The notes beneath the pieces are model-generated. The model ran no database searches, had not been told where the DNA came from, and worked only from the letters and a program-made list of their open reading frames with translations. This document shows, one piece after another, positions 49,134-56,826 of a stretch of 64,000 bases of DNA. The translations under genes and the position numbers were made by a program. The DNA lies in assembly GCA_015075515.1 (NCBI GenBank), contig JABTUE010000002.1:903088-967087 (forward strand), in the 5' to 3' direction. Position 1 is the stretch's first letter. Each line of letters begins with the position of its first letter. The DNA is from Planctomycetota bacterium (GTDB lineage Bacteria; Planctomycetota; UBA8742; UBA2392).

Positions 49134-49214
49134 ATGCCGGTTTCCGGGGCCTTGAACACCGCCAACATCCAGGCCGTGGGGTGCCCGACTTTGCCAACCA
49201 GGGTGTGCGCATGA
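49134..49214 (+). CDS. Tiny ORF (26 residues) at the head of the unknown cluster
   Basis: Starts after GGGGGA (49124-49129) and ends in an ATGA overlap with the next small ORF. Its second half, read in the neighbour's frame, gives CPDFANQGVRMTKDIW. The two ORFs may therefore be one frameshifted 5' part of a longer gene. No family is recognised. Confidence 0.35.
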   Translation: MPVSGALNTANIQAVGCPTLPTRVCA

Positions 49215-49330
49215 CCAAAGACATCTGGATGTCCATGCCTGCCGGATTGTCTTTGGGCAGCCAGGGTGCATTGAGTATCCTTACGAACTTCGCGCACGTG
49301 GGCGACTGCGCCGGAGGCCCGCCGGCCTGA
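49211..49330 (+). CDS. Small ORF (39 residues) of the unknown cluster
   Basis: Overlaps the previous ORF by four bases. It encodes a mildly hydrophobic peptide (WMSMPAGLSLGSQGALSIL, ending CAGGPPA). It could be a real small protein or the middle part of a gene whose frame is broken on both sides. The next ORF begins 14 bases downstream in the third frame. Confidence 0.35.
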   Translation: MTKDIWMSMPAGLSLGSQGALSILTNFAHVGDCAGGPPA

Positions 49331-49343
49331 CCACGGGAACGCC

Positions 49344-50132
49344 ATGCGGAACAATGGCCAGAGTTGCAACGATTGCGGCCTGCCCGGCGAGCCTGTGCCG
49401 GGGCAAGAGGACGTGTACGCCTGGGTGCCGCCCACGCCGCCGGATCACCTGCTGACGGATCTGCCGCGGGCTGACGCTCGGCCCACCGGAGGCACGTTTG
49501 CGGCCGACCAATCAAGAGTCCGGCTTCCGGCAGATATCCCGCCGATGGACGTGCCTGCGACGCCCGCAGCCAAGGCATCGCGACCAGGCACGGTGAACGT
49601 GTCGCACGGCGGGTTCCTCGCAAGCCTGATCCGCGATGCGATTTCGGACGCGTCGGCCTCAGCCGACGTCGAATACCTGCCCCGGCTTGGCGCCCCGTGG
49701 CTGGAGCCGCCTGCTACGGCACGCCACCTCGGGCACAATATCTCGATCAGTGTCCATGCCTCTGCATTCGGCTTCGCTGGCCGTTCTCCATCAGGTCATG
49801 ACGCTCGAACACTCGTAGAACGGGCGACGAACACCTTGTTGACCATCGGCTTTGGCTCCATTCCGGGCTTTCCGGACAAGTATCGTCCCGTATTATCGCC
49901 TGAGGTTCAGGACTACCTTCATGCCCTGGATCAAGTCCTGAGGATTCTGCGCGGAGAGCACGTCTTTCCGATGCTGGGCGGCAGGAAGGCCGGCTTGATT
50001 CAAGGTTGGACCTACGTTGTTGACGACGAGGGGAATATCTATGGTTCCTCGCTGTTTCATGTGGATTTGGTTGGGGCGAGTTGTTGGGTGAAGTGGTCGA
50101 GGATCCTGCCCAGCGGGGCGCCGATCAGGTAG
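49344..50132 (+). CDS. Unknown protein truncated by an ISL3-family insertion
   Basis: 262 residues as read, but the IS left end begins at 50043. Only the first about 233 residues are native, and the last 29 are encoded by IS sequence. The N-terminus has CNDCG and a Pro-rich segment. The middle includes HNISISVHASAFGFAG and YRPVLSPEVQDYLHALDQVLRIL, and the native part ends GWTYVVDDEGNIYG. No known domain was recognised. The polar, Pro/Gly-rich composition recalls secreted or polymorphic-toxin-like proteins, but nothing decisive is seen. Base composition is a little less GC-rich than the core genes. Confidence 0.55.
   Translation: MRNNGQSCNDCGLPGEPVPGQEDVYAWVPPTPPDHLLTDLPRADARPTGGTFAADQSRVRLPADIPPMDVPATPAAKASRPGTVNVSHGGFLASLIRDAISDASASADVEYLPRLGAPWLEPPATARHLGHNISISVHASAFGFAGRSPSGHDARTLVERATNTLLTIGFGSIPGFPDKYRPVLSPEVQDYLHALDQVLRILRGEHVFPMLGGRKAGLIQGWTYVVDDEGNIYGSSLFHVDLVGASCWVKWSRILPSGAPIR
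50043..50065 (+). repeat. ISL3 left inverted repeat
   Basis: Starts GGTTCCTCGCTGT. It also holds the original stop codon of the transposase (50057-50059). Confidence 0.8.
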
Positions 50133-50206
50133 ATCATGGTCTTGAACGTGTCCGGGTTCCGGTAGCCTCGGGCTCTGGCCCGTGCCGCCTGGAACAGGCC
50201 GTTGAG

Positions 50207-51328
50207 TCATTCCAGCCGCGCGTTGCTGTAGCTTGACTTCCAGCGCCTCAGAATCAGGCTTCGATAACCCGTGATCGTTGCCAGCGCCCGCCGCATGGGC
50301 TCAAAGATGCCCGCCTTCAATTCACCCAGCCAGTAGTCCACAAATCGCGTCATGCGCCAAGCCGCCGACTGGTGCGTGTCGGCCATGCGCACCCACGCCA
50401 GACTCTCCTTGCAGCGGTACGCCTGCGCTGTGGCCAGGTTGCTTGATTCCAGCTCGTGCAATGCCTCTGCCTGCTTTTCGGTCATCTTCGTGTCCGGGTT
50501 CTTCAGAATCGCGTAGCGCAGGTGTTTGGGCAGCGGCTTGTGCCTGGCTTCGGCTCGCCGCACTTCATCCATGGCCTTGCTGACCAGCGCGGTCACATGG
50601 AACCAGTCGATGGTGACGGCCGCGTTCTGGAAGTGCTCCTTTGTGGCTTCGATGAAGGCGCCGGACATGTCACAGACCACTTCGAGCACGCGCCGCGCAT
50701 CGCCGCCCTGCTTCTGAAGGTGCTGCCTGAACTTGGCCAGTGTGTCCTTGCCCTTGCCGGGCGTGACGAACAGGACGGGCTTCTCCTTGCGCTCCATGTC
50801 GATGAAGACGGTGACGTAGTTGTGGCCGCGCTTGCTGGCTGTTTCGTCGAGGCCGACGGCTGTGACGTTGCTGAGGTCCATCTCCGAGACGGCCTTGGCC
50901 ACGTAATGCTCGATCACGCGCCACAGGCGGGTGTCGTGCTCTTGCGCGTAGCGGGCCAGTGCAGCCACGGGCATCTCGCGGGCCAGCAGCATGACCATGG
51001 CCTCGAAGAACATGGTGAAGGCGCTGCCCTTGCGTGCCCAGGGCACGGTGACGGTCTTGATGCCGTGCTCGGGACAGTCGGTGCGCGGCACGGGCGCGGT
51101 CACGTAACAGTGATGCTGGAAGAAGTTGAGGTGCCGCCAGGTGCGCTCGGCGAAGTCGTGGGCCTTGCAGGGCTTGCCGCAGTCGGGGCAGGGATAGAGG
51201 GCGCCGCGCTCGGCCTCGATGCGCAGATCAAGGCGGTGCGGGATCGCGTTGATATCGAGGTTCGAGGAGACAATGCGCCAGGGCGCTTCAAGCCCCAGGC
51301 CAATCGAAAAGAGTTGGTTGGTATCCAT
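50207..51328 (-). CDS. ISL3-family transposase, truncated by an in-frame TGA
   Basis: 373 residues to a TGA at 50207-50209. The same frame continues for 49 more typical residues (LNGLFQAARARARGYRNP, APLGRILDHFTQQ) to a TGA at 50057-50059, so the full protein would be about 423 residues. Most family members read EGLNGLF here, so a GGA to TGA change is likely. The N-terminus has the zf-ISL3 zinc finger (CPDCGKPCKAHDF, then CPEHG). The DDE catalytic domain shows VGLDETASKRGHNYVTV and VCDMSGAFIEAT plus IDWFHV. The loss of the C-terminal helices probably inactivates it. Confidence 0.88.
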   Translation of the reverse strand: MDTNQLFSIGLGLEAPWRIVSSNLDINAIPHRLDLRIEAERGALYPCPDCGKPCKAHDFAERTWRHLNFFQHHCYVTAPVPRTDCPEHGIKTVTVPWARKGSAFTMFFEAMVMLLAREMPVAALARYAQEHDTRLWRVIEHYVAKAVSEMDLSNVTAVGLDETASKRGHNYVTVFIDMERKEKPVLFVTPGKGKDTLAKFRQHLQKQGGDARRVLEVVCDMSGAFIEATKEHFQNAAVTIDWFHVTALVSKAMDEVRRAEARHKPLPKHLRYAILKNPDTKMTEKQAEALHELESSNLATAQAYRCKESLAWVRMADTHQSAAWRMTRFVDYWLGELKAGIFEPMRRALATITGYRSLILRRWKSSYSNARLE

Positions 51329-51356
51329 GCCCTCATGCTAAACTCAACCCGCCGTT

Positions 51357-51379
51357 TCCACACCAGACAGCGAGGAACC
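51357..51379 (-). repeat. ISL3 right inverted repeat
   Basis: The outer end reads AGCGAGGAACC on the plus strand. Its GAGGAA lies just before the GTG start of the leucine-rich-repeat gene and can serve as that gene's ribosome binding site. Confidence 0.8.
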
Positions 51380-51382
51380 GTT

Positions 51383-53218
51383 GTGACTGCGCGTAGGATT
51401 TCATGGATCAATCGGCTGGGCTCGACAGGCCGTTGGATGATCCTGTGCGTGTTAGCCGCTTTGGCGACTCCGGCCTTTGCCGCGACAGACTGGACGGAGC
51501 AGTATCTCTTTACAACAGACCACCTTACTGGCGAGTCGTGGCGCTTGTACAGGCTCAACGACTACACGAAGAACGTACCAGAAGAAGCAAAGGCAGTGAG
51601 GCTTGAACAGATTGCCGGCTTGACACTGCTGGAGCGGGTTCCAATTGATGTGGAGCGCATTGAACTCGACTCTGGATACGCCGAGCTGCGGACGGAGCAT
51701 CTAACGTACCTCACAAAATACAAATCACTGAGGTCTCTGCGACTTTCGGGTGTTATCGAGTCAGAAATACTGCGTGCCCTGGCTGACATACCCTCGCTGG
51801 CATCGCTGACTGTCCCCAGTTTGTGCGTGGAGTCTGCCCGGCATATTGGCAGATGCAGGAAACTTGAACAACTACACATTTTTGGTACTCCTGATTCAAC
51901 CGCTGTCGCACACCTTTCGTCCTCCCTTCGCCTGAAAGGTCTCTCGATAAATGCAGCATCCCTGACAAGCGATCTTCTCGGGGCAGTATCCCTCCACACT
52001 GGATTGCAAGTGTTGAGGCTTGTTTATTGGCCGTTAGATCCCACCCCGCGCACAGTGGCATTGAACCGTCCAACCGCCGACTCTTGGCGAGCCTTGGGTT
52101 CTCTATCGCAGATAACAGACCTCCATATCGATGTTCTAGGGAATACTGCCGGCTTGACGGCGGATCTGCTCGCCGACATTTGTGAAGGGAAAAGTCTTCA
52201 TGCCATTGAGCTTTCGGTTCCAATGGTAAGTTTGTCGAAAGCAGCGCTATCAAGGATTCTCAGTTCGAAGCATTTGCAACGCGTCCACTTGACAAGTGTC
52301 TGCGATGAAACCGTGGATTTCGAGTTACTCCTCGGGCAGGCTTCGTCGTTAAGACAGCTTGCAATCGGTCCCGTGCGTCCGCAGTGGCGTGGTCTCAGCA
52401 AACTGAAGCACCTGCGCGCGTTGAGTCTCACCCTCGATGACAGATTTTATGCAGAAGCAGACCACAGATCGCTCGAATCATTGCCGCCGAATCTCGAATC
52501 GCTGCGAATATCCAATTGGCTGCCCGTGGAGGGAGTTGAATCCCTCGTCCGCTGGAAAGGCGCGTCCGCGTGCCGTATACTGGAAATCCAGGTTGATCTG
52601 GGCGATGGCAACGCAGAAGCATTTGGCCGGGTTATGAAAGCCCTGCACGGTTTTGTCGCACTCGAACATTTGAAGCTTAAAGTTCGAGGATTGGCGATAA
52701 CCGGTGTCAAACCTTCCGATTGGAAGGATCTTCACAAGTTGCCCAGGCTTTCGAAGCTTGGGCTATTCTTGGGCGACAGCGCGAGATCAACGCTACCGAT
52801 CCTTCCCAATGAGCCGGTGGGCGACGAGCCATATACTTTCAGTCAGTCGGCACTCAAGGAGATTCTTGCTTCACCTTCTCTGAAGTCATTAGACTTGAGT
52901 TACCAGTGGTTTGAGCCGGATGCGCTGACACTCTTCCGTGAATCCAATCTTGCATCACTTTCCCTTCAAGGCGTGAGGGGATTAAGTAACGCGGATCTTG
53001 ACGTACTTGCCGCATCGTCCATTGAATATCTGTCATTGGTAGGTACAGGCCTGACTATTACCGTCGAGCAGATACGATCGTTCGTCAGTTCCGGCAGGCG
53101 ACGCCTCGTGGCCCTTGGAATCAGCGCCAGGCAAGATCGGGCTGCGACTGTTGAGGCCGTTCAGGGACGTTCCGCCAGTGCGATTGTTGTGTTGGAGTCC
53201 ACGAGTCAAGATGACTGA
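51383..53218 (+). CDS. Secreted leucine-rich-repeat protein, lower GC than neighbours
   Basis: 611 residues from a GTG at 51383. It has a basic N-terminus and signal peptide (WMILCVLAALATPAFAATDW), then about 20 LRR units of 22-26 residues, e.g. YKSLRSLRLSGVIESEIL, CRKLEQLHIFG, LPPNLESLRISNW, SPSLKSLDLSYQ and SNLASLSLQG. LRR proteins bind other proteins; the partner is unknown. By eye the gene is markedly less GC-rich and uses more AT-ending codons than the rest of the window, which suggests recent transfer. The start lies four bases outside the ISL3 end, so part of the original 5' region may have been lost on insertion. Confidence 0.75.
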   Translation: MTARRISWINRLGSTGRWMILCVLAALATPAFAATDWTEQYLFTTDHLTGESWRLYRLNDYTKNVPEEAKAVRLEQIAGLTLLERVPIDVERIELDSGYAELRTEHLTYLTKYKSLRSLRLSGVIESEILRALADIPSLASLTVPSLCVESARHIGRCRKLEQLHIFGTPDSTAVAHLSSSLRLKGLSINAASLTSDLLGAVSLHTGLQVLRLVYWPLDPTPRTVALNRPTADSWRALGSLSQITDLHIDVLGNTAGLTADLLADICEGKSLHAIELSVPMVSLSKAALSRILSSKHLQRVHLTSVCDETVDFELLLGQASSLRQLAIGPVRPQWRGLSKLKHLRALSLTLDDRFYAEADHRSLESLPPNLESLRISNWLPVEGVESLVRWKGASACRILEIQVDLGDGNAEAFGRVMKALHGFVALEHLKLKVRGLAITGVKPSDWKDLHKLPRLSKLGLFLGDSARSTLPILPNEPVGDEPYTFSQSALKEILASPSLKSLDLSYQWFEPDALTLFRESNLASLSLQGVRGLSNADLDVLAASSIEYLSLVGTGLTITVEQIRSFVSSGRRRLVALGISARQDRAATVEAVQGRSASAIVVLESTSQDD

Positions 53219-53555
53219 CGACGAATCAGCCGTTGATGGTGGTTCCATCTACACGGCGGCGGCCAAGGGTGCGCTGACCATGCTCAAGGACATTCTGGTG
53301 GCCGAAGCCCCGCCTATACCGCTCCCCTTGGAGTTGCAGCCACCCTTATTGAGGCCGATGATGGCTTTGGGAGGGTATGAACATGGCAACCGAACTACCG
53401 CAGGACGAAGTGCAGCGCTGGACCGCCAAGCGCCGTGTGGCACTGGTCTTGAGCATCCTCAGGTGCGAGACGTCCGTGGCCGACGCCGCACGCAAGCACG
53501 GGCTTACCGTGGCCGAAATCGAGCAATGGCGCGAGAAGTTCCTGGCCGGCGCTGA
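53211..53555 (+). CDS. Short ORF overlapping the LRR stop, probably cut by an IS3-family insertion
   Basis: The ATG at 53211 overlaps the LRR stop (ATGACTGA), as in a coupled operon gene. The first about 55 residues (GGSIYTAAAKGALTMLKDIL, then Pro/Leu-rich LPLELQPPLL) may be native. The rest reads IS3 orfA sequence in the wrong frame. It is thus probably the N-terminus of a gene disrupted by the IS3-type element. No family is recognised. Confidence 0.4.
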   Translation: MTDDESAVDGGSIYTAAAKGALTMLKDILVAEAPPIPLPLELQPPLLRPMMALGGYEHGNRTTAGRSAALDRQAPCGTGLEHPQVRDVRGRRRTQARAYRGRNRAMAREVPGRR

Positions 53556-53631
53556 GAACTCGTTGCGCTACACCCCGCAACGACGAACAGCTCAGGATCA
53601 CGAGATCAAGCGCCCTGCAGAAGATCGGTGA
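53377..53631 (+). pseudogene. IS3-family orfA (HTH protein), frameshifted
   Basis: 84 residues. The helix-turn-helix part is intact (KRRVALVLSILRCETSVADAARKHGLTVAEIEQWREKFL). After ENSLRYTP the frame is broken: the expected KIGDLVMD segment lies in another frame (near 53620-53645). Preceded by GGGAGGG, with the internal ATG at 53383 better spaced. Confidence 0.7.
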
Positions 53632-53745
53632 CCTGGTCATGGACAACCAACCTGCAGGAGGCCCTGAAACCCTACCGCCCTCAGGAGGCGACGTTGAACG
53701 AATAGGCTGGTTCTGCCCAAGGCCTCCCAGCGAAGGATTTGCCGA

Positions 53746-54526
53746 GTGCTGAACCTGTGCCGAACTGTTCACCGTCCCCGTCCCTCGTCCGTGCGCGCGA
53801 GTATAGATGACGTGCTGGCGCAGCGCATCCATCAGCTGATCCAGCGATTCCCCACATGGGGCTACCGGCGCGTCTGGGCATGGCTGAAGCATCATGAAGG
53901 ATTGACCGTGAACAAGAAGGCCGTCTACCGCGTCTTCAGGCTCAAACGCTGGTTTGTGACCCAGCGCAAGGCAACGCCGCGGGCCAAGGGGCGGCCAGCC
54001 GCAGCGTCGCGGCAGGCAGCAACGAACGCTGGGCGATGGACGGACTCATATTGATTGCGGGGCTGACGGTTGGGGCCATCTGGCGGCTGTGATCGATTGC
54101 CATGACCGCCAGATCGTGGGCTACGAGTTCGCGTTGAGGTCGCGGGCCAAAGAAGCGGAACGTGCCTTGGAAGAAGCCTGCCTGGCAAGATTCGGGACGC
54201 TGCGGCCGGATGGAGCAACGCCCGTGATCCGTAGCGACAACGGGCTGATCTTCCAGAGCAAGCGCTTCCGGGCTGCCTGCAAGGACTACCGACTGAGCCA
54301 GGAGTTCGTCACGCCCTACACGCCCGAGCAGAACGGCATGATCGAAAGGTTCTTCCGCAGCCTGAAAGAGGAGTGCGTGTGGCTTGAGAACTTCACCGAC
54401 TTTGAACAGGCAAGAGCAGCCGTGGCAAGCTGGATCCGCTTCTACAACTCAGAACGGCCGCACCAGTCATTGAACTACATGAGCCCGGAACAGTTCCGGG
54501 CCCAACAAGCAAACCAGGTGGCTTGA
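53746..54526 (+). pseudogene. IS3-family orfB transposase, frameshifted
   Basis: Two open pieces. 53746-54054 has LAQRIHQLIQRFPTWGYRRVWAWL and NKKAVYRVFRLKRW, the usual N-terminal part. 54089-54526 has the integrase core: MIDCHDRQIVGYEFA, VIRSDNGLIFQSKRF, TPYTPEQNGMIERFFRSLKEE and YNSERPHQSLNYMSPEQF. The first catalytic Asp (WAMDG) and the region 54030-54088 are split by a frameshift. The second Asp and the Glu are present. It is not expected to be active. Confidence 0.75.
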
Positions 54527-54573
54527 CTTCAGGGGAGCACTACACGGTCTCCTTCCGCTGAACCACCACAAGC

Positions 54574-54671
54574 AGTAGTACGTTAATCTCCTTTCTGACG
54601 GTGTTCGGTACCCACCGGTGGCCGGTTTTCTTCTGGCCCCCGGAAAGAAATTCGTTGAAATGCGTACTACT
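54574..54671. promoter_or_regulatory. Widely spaced 9-bp inverted repeat upstream of the deiminase gene
   Basis: AGTAGTACG (54574-54582) and CGTACTACT (54663-54671) are exact inverted repeats 80 bases apart in the 158-base gap between the IS3 end and the deiminase start. The right copy overlaps a TTATAC that could be a -10 element. A looping operator is possible, and an old element end is another explanation. Confidence 0.35.
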
Positions 54672-54702
54672 TTATACACCCCACTCCAACGGAGCCTGAA
54701 CC

Positions 54703-56766
54703 GTGCGCAACCGTAAGTACCAGGCCAGGCTTGCCCTGGCCGCAACGGCGACATTGCTGGTGATCGTGGCAGCCTGTGGCAACGGCGGCGGCAGTAAAGG
54801 CGGCGGTGGTTCAGTCGGGGGCGGCGGTGGTGGCAACCCCCAGGCGCCGGTGGCCGAGTTTTCGGCCTCGCTGACCACGGCCACAACCGGCCAGAACATC
54901 AACTTTACGGATCTGTCGACAGGCGGGCCGACCAGTTGGTCATGGGACTTCAACAACGACGGGGTGTCCGACAGCACACTGCAACACCCTGTGCACGCCT
55001 ACACCACTCCGGGCGTTTACACGGTGACGCTGACGGTGACCAACCCCTACAGCGCCGACGTCGAGACCAAGACCAACTACATTACCGTCACCGCCCCGGC
55101 CAGCGTGGTGGACATGGATGTAGACGCCAACCGCGACGGCGTGGTCAGCACCGGCGCCGATGACGACGACAACGAGGATGTCTGGAGCACCACCAAGGGC
55201 GCGGTGATGTACTACAACCTCGACGATGACGACAGCAACGGCACCGTGGACCACGCCGACACCACCAGCACCGGCAACGACACCAACGATCTGGCGCGCG
55301 TGGTGATCCGCCAGATGGCGGGCGCGTCGGGCGGCACGGTCACCGTCAACGTTTCAGCCACGGCCCAGGGGCGCATCCGCGTCTTCCGCAACAGCGGCAC
55401 AAGCTGGACCAGCGTTTACAGCACCGGCGCCAGCTTTACCGTGCCGGCGGCTGATGTTGTGGCCGGCGACGTGGTTCTGGGCGTCGAGGCCCGCGACCGC
55501 ATGAGCGCGTCCTGGAACGGCTATTGCACGCTGACACTCGAAATCCGCAACAGCGGCGGCACGGTTCTGGGCACGGACGCCGTCATTCTGCGCGTTGCGC
55601 CGCCGCTGATGGCCACCAACCTGTGGCGCGTGCGCGAGTACCACACCGTGAACATCCCCACCAGCTATGGCAGCAGCAACAACCAGACCATGCGCACGGC
55701 CATGCAGGCGATCTGCAGCACCGCCGGCTTCACCTACCGCGAGGCCGCCGGCGCGACCTACAGCTACGACCGCTGGCTGCAGGATTCCAGCGAACCGGCC
55801 GTGGTGCAGTTGCCCTCCAGCAGCGGCCCGCGCCGCGTCGTGGATCACGTGATGCAACTGGCGCGCTGGCGCCCGGTAGACCAGTGGTGCCGCAACACGC
55901 TGCTGGGCCCTGATTTTGATTTCTTTGAACGCTTCAGCACCAACAACAGCAGCCACAACTACGGCGGCAACTTTGAAGTCGTGCCGCCCTACACCGGCAA
56001 GCCCTACGGCAAGGTCGCCTTTGGCGGCGGAACAGGCTATCTGCTGGGCACCACACAGACTGTCACCGACCAGATGGTCCAGGTTTACAAAGACTTCTTT
56101 GACGCCGCGGCGATCCAGGGCCCGCACCTGCAATACACCAGCGAATGGCTGGCCGTGGGACACATTGACGAGTTCACCATGTTCGTGCCCGCGCCCAACA
56201 CCAGCCGCGGCTGGGCCTGCCTGATTGCCTCGCCCGCCGTGGCGGTGCAGATTCTCCAGACTGTCCAGGCCGGCGGCGGCGGCGGCAACGCCGTGATGGC
56301 CGGTCGCACCGGCTATGCCACCACGGTCAACGGCATTCTCAATGACTCGGCCCTGATGACCCTGAACCAGCAGGCCCAGGCCCGCATTGACACCGCCCGC
56401 GCCCAGATCAAGGCCGCCACCAACATGGTGGATTCTGACTTCATCCACATCCCCCAGCTCTTTGAATACGTCAGCGGCGCCTGGGTCGCGGCGCTCAACC
56501 CCGGCAGCGTCAACATGATGGTCATGCCCAGCGCCAACGGCACCACATATTTCGCGATTCCCGACCCCGAAGGCCCCGATGTCGCGGGCGTGGACCAGTT
56601 CCAGGCTGACCTGTCGGCCAAGATCCAGGCCCTGACCAACGGCTCCACCCCGTTCAACATCACCTATGTGGACGTGTTCTGGAGCTATCACGACCTGCTG
56701 GGTGAACTGCACTGCGGCAGCAACAGTGTTCGCACCCCGCCCAACGACGACTGGTGGAACAAGTAG
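54703..56766 (+). CDS. Lipoprotein protein-arginine deiminase (PAD) with PKD domain
   Basis: 687 residues from a GTG at 54703 (GGAG upstream). The signal ends IVAAC (lipid on Cys25), followed by a Gly linker. A PKD domain spans about 48-130 (SWSWDFNNDG, GVYTVTLTVTN). Residues about 135-300 match the PAD middle domain, including the calcium-site strand VDMDVDANRDGVV. The catalytic domain has DRWLQD (Asp361), GNFEVVPP, the WLAVGHIDEF block (His487, Asp489), PGSVNMMVMP, and YHDLLGELHCGSN (Cys671), the same order as Asp350/His471/Asp473/Cys645 of human PAD4. PADs convert protein arginine to citrulline with calcium. One PAD4 calcium ligand (Glu351) is Ser362 here, while Glu353 is kept as Glu364. 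The lipobox places it outside the cytoplasm. This is not the Porphyromonas-type enzyme. The HEAT-like gene follows 60 bases on. Confidence 0.9.
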   Translation: MRNRKYQARLALAATATLLVIVAACGNGGGSKGGGGSVGGGGGGNPQAPVAEFSASLTTATTGQNINFTDLSTGGPTSWSWDFNNDGVSDSTLQHPVHAYTTPGVYTVTLTVTNPYSADVETKTNYITVTAPASVVDMDVDANRDGVVSTGADDDDNEDVWSTTKGAVMYYNLDDDDSNGTVDHADTTSTGNDTNDLARVVIRQMAGASGGTVTVNVSATAQGRIRVFRNSGTSWTSVYSTGASFTVPAADVVAGDVVLGVEARDRMSASWNGYCTLTLEIRNSGGTVLGTDAVILRVAPPLMATNLWRVREYHTVNIPTSYGSSNNQTMRTAMQAICSTAGFTYREAAGATYSYDRWLQDSSEPAVVQLPSSSGPRRVVDHVMQLARWRPVDQWCRNTLLGPDFDFFERFSTNNSSHNYGGNFEVVPPYTGKPYGKVAFGGGTGYLLGTTQTVTDQMVQVYKDFFDAAAIQGPHLQYTSEWLAVGHIDEFTMFVPAPNTSRGWACLIASPAVAVQILQTVQAGGGGGNAVMAGRTGYATTVNGILNDSALMTLNQQAQARIDTARAQIKAATNMVDSDFIHIPQLFEYVSGAWVAALNPGSVNMMVMPSANGTTYFAIPDPEGPDVAGVDQFQADLSAKIQALTNGSTPFNITYVDVFWSYHDLLGELHCGSNSVRTPPNDDWWNK

Positions 56767-56826
56767 GTGGCGCGAGCCAACCCGGTTGCGCTTGCCGTCG
56801 AAACGCCGTCCACAAGAGAACATGCC

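Larger units (their letters stand above)
50043..51379 (-). mobile_element. ISL3-family insertion sequence
   Basis: About 1337 bases bounded by imperfect inverted repeats. The left end (50043-50065) starts GGTTCCTCGCTGT, and the right end read inward from 51379 has the same 13 bases; 20 of 23 positions match. It contains one leftward transposase gene. The 8-bp flanks (ATATCTAT and GTTGTGAC) do not match, so the expected target duplication is absent. The transposase carries a nonsense codon, so the copy is probably not autonomous. Confidence 0.85.
53370..54544 (+). mobile_element. Degenerate IS3-family insertion sequence
   Basis: Contains orfA and orfB remnants in order. The right end is probably at the CACTACA ending at 54544; the sequence read inward from there begins TGTAGTGCTCCCCTGAAG. 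No matching left repeat was found, so the left end is lost or changed and its coordinate is approximate. Confidence 0.65.

Noticed and set aside
50035..51387. Target site duplication around the ISL3 element
   Set aside because: The 8-bp flanks ATATCTAT and GTTGTGAC do not match, and shifting the ends by a few bases does not help.
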